Positions 11,757-22,189 of a stretch of DNA of 64,000 bases are shown here, piece after piece. The notes below the pieces were generated by a model that saw only the letters and a list, made by a program, of their open reading frames with translations, was not told the DNA's origin and ran no database searches. The translations under genes were made by a program, and so were the position numbers. Source of the stretch: Romanomermis culicivorax (Eukaryota > Nematoda > Enoplea > Mermithida > Mermithidae); contig CAWUHX010000227.1 in assembly GCA_963922205.1 (NCBI GenBank), positions 62,001 to 126,000 of the forward strand. The letters are read 5' to 3'. The first letter of the stretch is position 1, and each line of letters starts with the position of its first letter.

Positions 11757-13215
11757 CTATACAAAGAAAAATGTAAGGTAAAGAAGGAAAATATGCAGAA
11801 CATTCTCGATCGTTCGTTTGGAATTTCCCAATTTGGAATTCGCTCACTTGGGAATCTCACTTGTCAATTGCTCTCTTGAGAGTCGCTCAATACGCCGTTT
11901 TCATCTATGCAAGTTTTACTGACAGTTTTACGTTACCGTAATAGCTATAAAGACCACAGGCCACCCTGAATGGCCTAAGCCTAATCCTAAGCCAACGTTG
12001 CTCGCGTCAAATATGATTTTCGATGTCGGTCTGGTCTCGGAAATGCGTAGAATCTCGCTTACTTATTAGGATAATCATAAAGTTGAATAAAATTTAGAAT
12101 GGCAATAAAATGATGTGGCGTTAATCTTATTAGCAGAGTAAGGATGAGACGCCAAAGAGAGATGGGCGCCAATGTAAGACATCAAAGAAAGATCATTAGT
12201 AAATAATGGGCGCCATAGTGAGACCGGCGTCAAAGTAGGACGGGCGCCAAAGTAAGATAGTACCTTATACCATAATCTGTTTTTCGAGAAATTCTTGTGC
12301 GTAAATAATAATAGTGGGAAGCGAATACTATTTCTTGTTTGAAAATTTGTGAGCACACTCTAACCATTATTCTTTGAGAAAAAAGTTCTATATTGAAAGA
12401 TTTTGTATGTATATCTATTTTCTTTTGTTTTCTGTGTGTATTGCTTATGTTTTCGATTATGTATGTTTTTACGTTTTCATCTTTTGTCTCTGCTTTCTTT
12501 CATTTTCTTCCTTCTTGTCAGCTAGTTTTTTCTTTTTTTGCTCATGCTTGAGTCTTTCATATTTGTAAGTGTGAAAATCTTCATAAAAATATAAACAAAA
12601 GAAAGCTGGAAGAAACAAAACATCAAGAGAAAGGAAACGTCAACAAAAATGAAGACATTAAGAATTAGTGAAAATAGGTGGAAAAGCATTTGCAAAAGAA
12701 AAAACATGAAAAAAGTGACAAGAAATAAGAAGCAAGATAGACAAATCAGCAAGGAAGAAAGAACAAAAAAGAAAGAATTAGGAGAATAGAAAAAGAGAAA
12801 GATAAAGAAGCAAAAGAAAAAACTAAGATGAAAAGTAGGTAAGAATGAAGAAAAATCACAAAGGATAAAATTGAATAGGAAATAGAGCGTGCCGAATTGT
12901 TTAAGAATTATATGGGAGACAATGCTTTATTAAAAATTACAACATGTAGTGTATTGTTTCATGAGCAAAAAAGAAAAAAGAAGATGACAAAAAAAGAAAA
13001 TGAAAGATAAAAATGCAAAAATATACATAAACGGAAACATAAGCAACACACAAAACGGAAGAAAAAAGAAATACATACAAAGAAAAATATAAGATAAAGA
13101 AGGAAAATGTGAAGAAGGTGTTATTACATTCTCTATCGCTCAATTAGGAATTCGCAAATTTGGGGAATCCCTCAATTGAGAATTCGCTCAGTTAGGAATC
13201 GCTCACTTGAGAATA
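11757..13215. repeat. A-rich composite repeat zone with direct and inverted copies
   Basis: The segment 11757-11890 recurs in direct orientation at 13077-13215 (shared words GAAAAAT, AAGAAGGAAAAT, GAATTCGC, CTCACTTG). The segment 12374-12550 is an imperfect inverted copy of 12955-13090. Between them lies a strongly A/G-rich plus strand (12.59-12.90 kb). The Phe/Cys-rich open frames over this zone are the by-product of that composition. Confidence 0.6.
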
Positions 13216-13580
13216 GACCGATGAAAACACGTCGCTTGTATACCAGGACATACACGGCGCCAAATTGAGACGGGCGTCAGAGTAATACGGGCGAAAAAAT
13301 GAGACGGACGCCTAAACAAGATGAGGGTCAAGTTCAAGCTTAGCTTCGGCGCCAAAGCGACGTTGGAGAGCTTACTGGCTGGCGCCGAAGCCGTCCCACG
13401 ACTGGTCAATGTCGGGGTAAGTGCGTGAGTTCATCTCAAACAAGGCTAAACAAATGGCCGGGTTCGGGACCCGCAGATTGGCTGAAACATCAATCCTACG
13501 GATGGAATGTAGCATGTTACTATACAACAATGATACAAGACGCCATATAAAGATGGGTGCCAAAGTAAGATGGCCGCCAG
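12140..13580 (+). repeat. Dispersed minisatellite word GGCGCCAAAGTAAGA
   Basis: Variants of (G)GGCGCCAAAGT(A/G)AGA(C/T) occur in clusters at 12147-12260, 13252-13320 and 13553-13575. They form a degenerate 15- to 20-bp minisatellite interrupted by the A-rich zone. GGCGCC is palindromic and much more GC-rich than its surroundings. Confidence 0.5.
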
Positions 13581-13621
13581 GATCTTATTTTTTACTGTAC
13601 CATAATTATACATTGATGATC

Positions 13622-14890
13622 TGCAGCCGGTTCCGCGAATATTGCTCCCCGAAAGCCAGTTTAGAGCAGAGACAGAGCCAGTTTTTTTGGCTCGGCTGAG
13701 ACAGTCTCTCGAGAGATGGCTCTGATTTGGCTTTGGAAATCCGTTCCACAAATGTGCTCGGGAGCTTGCTCACGAGAGCCAAAAAGAGAGACAGCGCTGG
13801 ATAAAAATTTACGTCATTTTTGACACTTTAGCGCTTCCCTGATTAATTTTTCACCTCTTCAATTGGTTTAAAGCAATTTTTGCGTGCGTTTCTGCGTTTC
13901 TGCTAATTTTCTATATGACTGAGTATTTTTAAAATAAGTAGTTTAATTTTTCGGTAGAAAATATTGATTTTTGAGCAGAAAATGGTCAAAAATGTCGACT
14001 TTCAATTGAAAACGGTGAGTTCTTAACAAAAAAACGGTGAAAAAAATCTTGATTTTTAGTAGAAAATTCTCATTTTTAAACAGAAAACGGTCAAAAATGA
14101 GAAATTTAATTCTTTCAATTCTTTAGCAGGTAATTTGAGAAAAACTGTCGAAAATGGTAAAGTTGTGTTGAAAAATTGTGTTTTCTGAAGCAAAAAACGG
14201 TCAAAACGTCAATTATTTGGATCGTCGTTTTTTCGTGGTTTTGTAGATAAAAACTTAATTTTTGAAGTGATTTGCGAACTTTTTAGTCAAAAAAATTGAT
14301 TTATTTTTTTATTGTTTCTGTTCCTGAGATAATTTTAGGGTATCGATGACCCCTTCCATAGAAAATGTCGTTTTACTGTGTCTTCGGCGCTCCATTTTTA
14401 ACAAAAATGTCAATTTTTGGATCTCCAATGCTAAATAAAAAAAACAAATTTTTTTCTTCGAAATTGCCGTACGGGGGAAAACATCGCGAAAGAGAGGAGC
14501 TATGAACAACTTAAAACACGAATAATTACTCTACAGCATAGCAGTCTTGATTTGCGACCCAATACATAGTAAAAATGTAAAAGAAACAAAACAGAGATAG
14601 TCGTAAGCCAGCCCCTAGCAGGCTTACAACTTTTGGCTCTGCTCTTGCTCGCGTAAGCACTTTTTTGGTTCGTGGAACCTATTTGGCTCTAAATTGTCTA
14701 TCGCAAAGCCATTTCACAGAGCCACTCTCCAACAGAGCTGGTTCTCGGAGCATCTCTCCATCAGAGACAATTTCGTCGAATTCATTTTCTCTCTTTTGTC
14801 TCTCGGAGAGCCAAAACAGAGCAAAAATCGAGAGACAGAGCAAATTTTCGCGCGAGAGACACTTTCTTGGAACCAGCTGCAGGTCTCAAA
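13622..14890. mobile_element. Foldback element with long imperfect inverted arms
   Basis: The left arm (13622-13800) begins CTGCAGCCGGTTCCGCGA and is full of AGAGCCAAA and GAGAGAC words. The right arm (14620-14890), read on the other strand, begins CTGCAGCTGGTTCCAAGA and carries the same words. The centre is AT-rich with AAACGGTCAAAAATG-like words and no plausible protein. This fits a non-autonomous foldback or MITE of about 1.27 kb. Target duplication not determined. Confidence 0.5.
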
Positions 14891-15399
14891 CTCCAGTTTC
14901 TCATTTTCGTCATCAAAATTATTTAAGCGTCATCTATCTTCGAAATGCTGATTCATTCGGGGTGGTCTCTTATAGTAAATAACTTCACGATTTTTAAGGG
15001 ATCGTCTCTTTTTGATGATTTGGATTGGCATAATTTCGTACTGTCCAGAAAACCCCACAATCAGCTCATTATCTACGAAAGAAATTTTAATTAGCTTAGA
15101 ACTAATTCATCACGTTCGATAGTTTTAACATCTCCGAAAAATTTCAAAACAGTGATTTTCTACAAGTGCTTACAGCAAAATGTTTAGCGTAAAAATTTCT
15201 ATAAGTACGCGGTCTCAAGGCACGAGAAACATAATTAAAAAATACTCTATAGTCTATTTTTCTTGGAATAGTTGTGAATATTGAAAGTCGAAAGCATGTA
15301 CTATAATTTCATTTGCTGTTAAACCATACGCCGAATCGGAAAAAAATAAAATAAAATAAGAAAAAATAAATAAAAAATGTCAGAGAGAGTGTGAAAAGT

Positions 15400-16381
15400 G
15401 GCAATCAAAAGGTTTGACCTTCTATGGCAAAGTTATAATATGGAATTACGTGATATCCTCAAAGTTAATCTACAGCTTTATTAACTTGGAGGTCGACCAA
15501 AGTTTTACTTAAAAAAAGCAAACTACGTAAGTTTATTTGGAATAATGCAACATCAAAAATTAAAGCCAATGTAATGATAAAAAACACTCTGCCCCATATG
15601 GAAATTATAGCAACAGCTCTGAAAGCAAAATGGCTAAAAAACAAAAAAAACAAAAAACAAAAAAATCTACAATAACAGACACCTAATCAGAGCTTTATAA
15701 AAAAATTTGAGGACATAAAAAATGAAGGATGTAAAATCAACTGGTATGACTACTTAATTAATTTATTCAATCCCAAAACAATGGAAAGCAATAATGAAAG
15801 GGTATTTCAAGAAAAAAACGGAGGTAGATGACTTTGCACCCCAAATAATGAACCTCAAGGTAGGCAATGTTAAAAGTAGCACGGTTAAGAATAGGGCATG
15901 CACTCCACCAGGAGAAATTTTTTGGAAGCAAAGATATATTAACACAAATGATAATTTCTAGGAATATTTTAAAAGTTGATAGTGGGAAACAAGTACAAAC
16001 AATTTCAATTTAAAATTTTACACAACATACTAATTACAGGACGTTTGATGGAAAAATACAAAATAAAAGCGGCAAGCCCGTGCTACTTCTGTGACGAGCC
16101 AAGTGATGATATTTCACATGTGTTCTTCGAATGCCCAGTAACAAACTTTTTTTGGAAAAGCATTCCAGGCAAGTCACGTCACAGCACTAAAATTACTCAA
16201 GAAACTATCATATTAGCCTACTCTGGGAATGAAAAAAACGATTACCTGCAAGCAGCAAATCTAGTACTAATTGAAGCAACGTTTTTTTTTGTACAAAACT
16301 CGACTATCAAAGATGAGACAGTGTCCAACTGCTCCTCCCTTTTACCTTTTGCCTTAAAAAAGTGGCATGTGCTTTTGTTAG
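15400..16381 (+). pseudogene. 3' end of a LINE (non-LTR retrotransposon) ORF2, decayed
   Basis: From about 15976 an open frame carries the zinc-binding C-terminal motif seen downstream of LINE reverse transcriptases. It contains FKILHNILITGRLMEKY, then CYFCDEPSDDISHVFFEC ending in TNFFW, giving the C-x2-C-x7-H-x4-C pattern of the zf-RVT type. Upstream (15.4-15.97 kb) further pieces of the same protein appear in different frames with stops, for example KAKWLKNKK and WYDYLINLFNPKT. The remnant ends where the DIRS-type element begins at about 16382, so the DIRS element may have inserted into it. Confidence 0.65.
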
Positions 16382-16514
16382 TCTACTTCAAATGCCTCGA
16401 CTTAACTAGCGTATGTGTCATCCGATTGGCCAACTCTTAGCTCGATTAAAAGCTCCGCCTAAAATAAAGTTAAACACTGGGTAAAGTTCCCCCATTATCA
16501 TAGTTCATTCGAGC
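16382..16514 (+). repeat. DIRS left inverted terminal repeat
   Basis: Nearly identical, in inverted orientation, to 21236-21370. Shared words include GTTAAACACTGGGTAAAG, CCCCCATTATCATAGTTCA and GGCCAACTCTTAGCTCGA. The outer end starts near TCTACTTCAAATGCCTCG, which recurs inverted in the internal complementary region. Confidence 0.85.
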
Positions 16515-16545
16515 TGGCTAACTTTTAGCTCGTTTTTATTTTTCC

Positions 16546-17937
16546 ATGTCATCACGTTCTGTTTGTTCTAAAGCGCCTTTCGGTTCTTTTAATATGTCAT
16601 CTTTGCATGGTGCTCTTTCGAGCCACCATAGCTGCAGTGTAGTTCATCATGGATCAGCTCATCGACGTCATTCCAGGCGCAAATCGTCTTCCAGTTCGTC
16701 TAAATCGACCGATTCCGGAAGTTCTTCAACCATTTGCGGTTCTACTGCAAATTTGTCATTGGATAATTGACACTTAGTTTCTTTAATCGACGAGAACGAT
16801 TCTTCTCAGGCTCAGGGTTCCATTGAACCAATTATTGAAGGTTCCTCCTTAGAGGTTTTTCCTTCCGACAATTTACAACAAGGTTCCATCAAACCTATGA
16901 CAAATCCGGAACCACCTTTGATGGTTCGAGATAATGGCTCAGTTCAGCTGGACTCTGCTTCTATGCATTCCGTTCTAAAGAAGCCTCTGCTTCATTCCAA
17001 TAACCCTTTGGTTTTGGATGACAATTTAAGCCTGATGTCAGCCAGCTATTTGGTTGATCGCAAATATTCACGATCTGCTCCTTCATCTTCCAACGAAGTG
17101 GCTATTCCGACTGTTTCGGATTCCTTGAAACTGGAATGTGAATGCTTGTTGCTTACAAGCGGGACCCAGGATGTGGTTATATCAGAAGTACGAGGTTATT
17201 TTGAGGATCCTATGTTATGTTTGGAATGTTACTCGAAAATGTTGGTTCCAGTTTCCCCAGTGGCTTTAGCCCCAGTTATAGACGAGGACCTTAGATCTTT
17301 CTTAGGAAGAGACAAGAAATGGGTTATTAGAAAAGATGAACACTTTCGTTATTTACAACAGTCTGTCGTTGAATGAGCCTACCCGTTGGTGGGCGTAATT
17401 GATGAACAGGATCAAGGATCGTTTGACCAAGTTTGTGCTTCTAATGCTATTAAGCGCAGCCTTCGTCACATCAGCTTCATTTTACAGGATATCCTTTATG
17501 ACAGGCGCTACAAAATTCTATAAAGTGTGGAAATAGTAAGCTATTTGTTTAAGGACATTGCGTCCATGCCTGTTTCATCGGAGGAACTGGTAGCCTGCTG
17601 TAGAGATACAGACATGATATTATCGCCACCTCTACTCTTTGGCAAGTCTTTGTGTGGCAGTTTCAAAGATCATCGTCATAAAAATGGCCTGCATGATGCT
17701 CTCAGGAAATTGTCATCTTTTGCACCTAGACAATCGTCGGTTCATGGGTTTGAACCCCCTTCGTCTGTTCATGGTGCATCGCATCAACATTCCCAAAGTT
17801 TGCGTTTCTATTCCAGCACCAGGAAGTTTTGGGACCGTACTATCCATTCTGGGGATTCTTTCTGGTACCGAGTGCAAGATTTTTGCATCTTGCTCATTCC
17901 CACTAATTGCTGGCCGCTTAGCTTTTTTCCTTACTAA
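16546..17937 (+). pseudogene. DIRS ORF1 (gag-like), broken
   Basis: Begins ATG TCA TCA at 16546 just inside the terminal repeat. The product is Ser/His/Arg-rich at first (SRRKSSSSSSKSTDSGSS), then acidic and hydrophobic, with an in-frame continuation interrupted by stops at about 16768, 17374 and 17521. DIRS elements carry a poorly conserved gag-like ORF here; the assignment rests on position and composition. Confidence 0.6.
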
Positions 17938-17979
17938 TTGGTCTAGATCGACCTCTGATAGATGGTCATTAAACACAGT

Positions 17980-18836
17980 GTCAGGCCTACAGATCAAATG
18001 GGAAAGTATTCCACCTAAACAGAAAGTTAGGCCTTTGCCGATCAATTTTCACCTCAAGATCAGTCTGTAGCATCTAAAGAGTTCATTTTCCTTTTTGTCT
18101 AAGGGTGCTATCGAACCCGTACCTTCTTCTATCGTCACTTCTGATCTTTATGTACCTCGTTTAGTTTTCCCAAAAAGAATGGTGATATGCGCCCAGTAAT
18201 TAATTTGTGACCCCTCAATGCTTATGTAAAATATGAGCATTTTAAAATAAAAGGCATCTTCATGCTAAAAGATTTATTGCATTTGAACGATTGTATGGTT
18301 AAAATTGACTTGAAGGATGCTTACTTTGCTGTTCCTATTCATATAAATGACCGAAAGTTTCTCTGTTTTGATGTTTTGAATGGGACAATCATTTGTATCA
18401 GTTTACATGCATGCCCTTTGGACTTTCTTCAGCTCCACGGGTTTTTACGAAATTATTGGAGCCTGTAGTTTCTGCTTGTCATCAACTTGGTATTCGCATA
18501 AAAATTTATTTGGACGATATGTTAATTTTAAATGCGTCCTATGAGAAGCTAAAAGCTGATGCCCGTTTTGTGAGGTTTCTTTTGGCCCAGCTCGGCTTCA
18601 TAGTTAACAGTGAAAAATCGGAATTGGCGCCAAAGACGTCAATCACTTTTCTCGGTTTCATTATTTCTTCCAAAACTTCAACACTAAAAATTCCGCACGA
18701 TAAAGTTGATGACATTTTAAGGCAATGTATTTCTCATCTACATAAGCATACTGTAAAACTGCTTGTCGCAGCTTGTTTATTAAGAAAATTCGATTCACTT
18801 AGTCAGGCTTTGTTACGTGCTAAGTCTATTCTCTAG
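17980..18836 (+). pseudogene. DIRS reverse transcriptase, broken
   Basis: Recognisable RT blocks in order: a conserved Lys-Asn-Gly-Asp-Met-Arg-Pro-Val-Ile-Asn block at about 18174, KIDLKDAYFAVPI at about 18301, FTCMPFGLSSAPRVFTKL at about 18398, the catalytic YLDDMLI block at about 18508, and LGFIVNSEKSEL plus FLGFIISS at 18588-18670. Frame changes near 18390 and stops before 18240 break the ORF. The set matches DIRS/Ngaro-type RT better than gypsy or LINE RT. Confidence 0.85.
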
Positions 18837-18959
18837 AGAATTGCAGGCTTGCTTGATTTCTGGTTTAAAACAACAAAATTATAATCACCACATTATTCTT
18901 TCATATGAAGCCAGAAAAGAACTTGAACTTTGGTCTGAACAGTTAAATTCCTAGAATGG

Positions 18960-19350
18960 TAGAAACATTTTTCCAGACCCTGTTTCTCGAACCATCTTTT
19001 CAGATGCTTCTGATGACGGCTGGGGCGTTTTTTGAGATTCCCACAAAGCCGATGGTCTCTGGAAAAACGATGAATTAAATTTGCATATAAAGTATAAAGA
19101 ACTTTTAGCAGCCTCTACGGCCTAAAAATTTTTGCTTTCATGCATGATAATTCTATAGCTATTGCCTACATCAACAAGCTAGGTGACACTAAAATAGATT
19201 CCTTTGCCATTTGTCCATTAAAATTTGGTCTTGGTGCCTCGATCGTCACCTGAACATTAAAGCAACACATATTCCTTGAGAATTTAACATTGAAGCTGAT
19301 TGATTATCCCGAAATTTTGCTGACAGCAGTGACTGGCATTTGAATGCAGC
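18960..19350 (+). pseudogene. DIRS RNase H region, broken
   Basis: After the RT a segment encodes IFSDASDDGWGVF, the first RNase H block with a catalytic Asp, then a Lys-Tyr-Lys-Glu-Leu block at about 19088 that supplies the expected Glu. Several stops follow. RNase H downstream of RT is standard in DIRS elements. Confidence 0.65.
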
Positions 19351-19572
19351 AATTTTGATTTTTTAAATGAAAAATGGGGTCCTCCATTGATCTTTTTTGC
19401 TTCAAGGCATGATGCCCATTTAGAACATTTTGTTTCATGGAAGCCAGACCCTGATGCTTCTGCTTTTGATGGTTTTACTCTTTGCTGGCATGAATTTTTC
19501 GCTTTTGTTTTTCCTCCTATAGCTTAAATTGGCAGGACTATTCAGAAATTTAGATTAGACTCTGCTACAGCT

Positions 19573-20694
19573 GTGCTAATTGTTCCAGTTTGGCCGACTC
19601 AACTGTGGTGGCCCCAACTGCTGACTCTACCTGTGGTTTTTCCTTTATTGCTTCCCCAAATGCCGGATCTTCTATCGGACCCATCGGGGCTTCCTCATCC
19701 CCTCGTGCTAAACAAAATACTTCGCCTTTCGGCTTGGAAAATATCAGGAGTTACTGGCAGACCAGCGGCATTACAAACGAGGCTGCCGACATCATGCTTC
19801 AATCATGGTCTAGCAGAACACAGAAACACTACAATTCGGCCATTAAAAGTGGCATCGCTGGTGTTCTCGAGGATAAATCGATCCATTTCGACCTGCTGCA
19901 TGCGAATTAGTTCACTATTGCTTTTGCATAAAAGCAATCTAAAATACAGCACCATAGCTGCAGCTAAATCAGCTATTTTTACCTATTTAGGTGAAATTCG
20001 CTGCGACCTGACAAATATTCATTAATCACACGTTTCTCGAAAGGATTTTTTAACCTTAATCCACCTAAACCCAGTTATGCCTCAACATGAGATATTGCTC
20101 TTGTTCTTCATTTTTTGAAAGATCTCTGGCCTAATGTAACTCCCATTTCCCCTCAAGACTTGAAGTTGCTTACTTTAAAATCTATCATGTTGTTGTCGTT
20201 AAGCTCCCCAAAAAGTGCACCTGAAATTCAAAAGTTGGACATTCGTTACATAAAATTTTTCGAGGACTTTATTCTTTTACTATTCCAGCGATTACTAAAA
20301 CCATACGTGGTGGTCCTCCTGTTTCTTTCAAAATTTTCAAATTTTCGGAATCCCGTTTATGCCCCTACATTTATTTTCAGCTCTATCTGGATGCAACCAA
20401 AGCAATCAGTGGCTCTGAAAGTCGATGTTTTCTATCCTTTTTTGAAACCTCAGAAGCCGGTTTCCACTGCGACAATTTCCTGTTGGATTAAGACGATTTT
20501 GCCCCTTTCGGGCATTGACACCAGTTTTTAAAGCACATTTAACACGCTCTACTTCGGCTTCCAAAGCTTTTGTTTCGGGCTGCCCACTTGCTTTTATCCT
20601 GTCATGCCAACTGGAGTTCCCAGTCCTTAACTTCAAAGCGGTTTTATCAGAGGGATATAGACTTCTTACCAAATTACACGAATTTTGTCTTTGA
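19573..20694 (+). pseudogene. DIRS tyrosine recombinase, broken
   Basis: Recognisable pieces in several frames: SWSSRTQKHYNSAIK (about 19806), a TWDIALVLHFL-type helix (about 20087), KLLTLKSIMLLSLSSPKSAPEIQ (about 20163-20230) where the first catalytic Arg is expected but appears lost, and AHLTRSTSASKAFVSGCP (20534-20587) with the conserved His...Arg pair. The last block continues to a final Tyr-Arg near 20657. Tyrosine recombinase replaces integrase in DIRS elements. Stops and frameshifts make it non-functional. Confidence 0.75.
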
Positions 20695-20711
20695 TAATGC
20701 CCTAAGCTTTA

Positions 20712-20816
20712 AACACATACGCTGGTTAAGTCGAGGCATTTGAAGTAGAATATAAGATTTTGCAAGGCCTGAAAGGCCGAAGTGAAATCATTATTCTACT
20801 AAAATGCCGAGACTTA
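20712..20816 (+). repeat. DIRS internal complementary region
   Basis: The first part (about 20712-20750) is the inverse of the outer left terminal repeat (ACACATACGCTGGTTAAGTC, then GAGGCATTTGAAGTAGA). The second part (about 20751-20816) is the inverse of the outer right terminal repeat (GCAAGGCCTGAAAGGCCGAA, then TTCTACTAAAATGCC). The two ends therefore meet here exactly as in a circular intermediate. Confidence 0.85.
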
Positions 20817-21235
20817 ACTAGGCCCTCCCTTCCCATCCCTTCAAGGGTTTCTTCTCGTTTTTAACCATACATTTTTGTAGAACTCGGGGCAACAATAATC
20901 GTTTTCCAAAACAAGGACGTTTTTTCTCGCCGTTCAGCCCGTTAATTACCTATTCGAAGACCCGAAAAATTTTTATTTTGTCTTACCGTCGATCTTTTTT
21001 TTTTTTGTTGGACTTGATTAATGTGCCAATGTCGTTTCTATTTGTGCTTATCGTGCACATAATGTTTCGTCTTTTAAGACTCATGTTTTACTTTTTCCAA
21101 CTATGTATATCGCTTTTCCGCCACCTTCCTAGTGGGGTTGACCTGTATTTTTCTTTTTATAGTGGTCTCCTTTTCGCAAAAAAAAAAATCACTACTTCTT
21201 TACTTCATTATGACTCCTTTTATTTGCAGCTCTCA

Positions 21236-21406
21236 TGAACTATGATAATGGGGGAACTTTACCCAGTGTTTAACTTTATTTTAGGCGGAGCTTTTAATCG
21301 AGCTAAGAGTTGGCCAATCGGATGACACATACGCTAGTTAAGTCTCGGCATTTTAGTAGAATAATGATTTCACTTCGGCCTTTCAGGCCTTGCAAAATCT
21401 TATATT
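21236..21406 (-). repeat. DIRS right inverted terminal repeat
   Basis: Inverse of the left terminal repeat for about 130 bp, followed by a right-end extension (TTTAGTAGAATAATGATTTC through GGCCTTTCAGGCCTTGC) that matches only the internal complementary region. The similarity stops near 21406. Confidence 0.85.
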
Positions 21407-22189
21407 TTCGTCTGTGTGTACATTCCTCATTTTAAAAAATAAAATTAACCCTAAAAAATACGTCGAATCGGACAACGATCGTAATCAAGTAACCCATGTT
21501 TTTTTGTGGAAAAATCTTACAGTAAAAGCTTTGTGTGACCGATCAGTGAGGACAGTGCTTATTTTTTGTCGTTTTTAATTTACAAGCGTCTCGACAAAAA
21601 CAAATCATGACATGGATAGTTGAGATATGATAAGCTTTTCGACTTTTCAACTGGTCATTTACTCGAGCCAACCTGTTCAAGTATCGAAAATCTTGGGGAT
21701 TGTGAATTTGAGTGGATATACATGTATTTCGTTTCTGATGATCAACTGATTTAATCAAAATCTTTCCGCAAGATTTCACGTGGATTCATCGCTAATCAGC
21801 ATATCTTTTTTCGAGAAATTGTCATAAAACTATTCTTCGATAAATCAGTTCATGTTTTGTTTATTTTCCACGTCGATTTCAGATAAGAAGGAGTAAAACC
21901 ATTGTGAAAATACTACGACGCATGATTTCACAATTGATGTCATAAAAACTGCAATGTTTTCCGTGTGTTCATGTGTCGGAAACATTTGTTGATGCGCAAA
22001 TCCGATAGCGGTCGTCATGGATTTAACACGCCATTTAATTCTTTGTTATAATTAAGGTGAAAGACCACTAACTTTGATTCGCTCCTTTCGGATTGCATTT
22101 CAAGATCACAATTTATTCATGTCGAAAATGTAGCTGTGAAAATCTTAGTGCGCCATGTTATTTGTAGATTGAAGAAATTTACTGTGATC

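Larger units (their letters stand above)
16382..21406 (+). mobile_element. DIRS-type tyrosine-recombinase retrotransposon, complete outline but inactive
   Basis: All diagnostic parts of a DIRS-1-like element are present in order: left inverted terminal repeat (16382-16514), ORF1/gag-like region, reverse transcriptase, RNase H, tyrosine recombinase, internal complementary region (about 20712-20816) and right inverted terminal repeat (21236-21406). The internal region is complementary to the outer ends of both terminal repeats, the template by which DIRS elements are thought to rebuild termini and make a circular DNA for recombinase-mediated insertion. No target duplication is expected and none is seen. 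Every ORF carries stops or frameshifts, so the copy is dead. Length about 5.0 kb. Confidence 0.85.

Noticed and set aside
12374..13143. Phe/Cys/Ser-rich open frames on both strands
   Set aside because: By-product of T-rich/A-rich low-complexity DNA; no domain or splice support.
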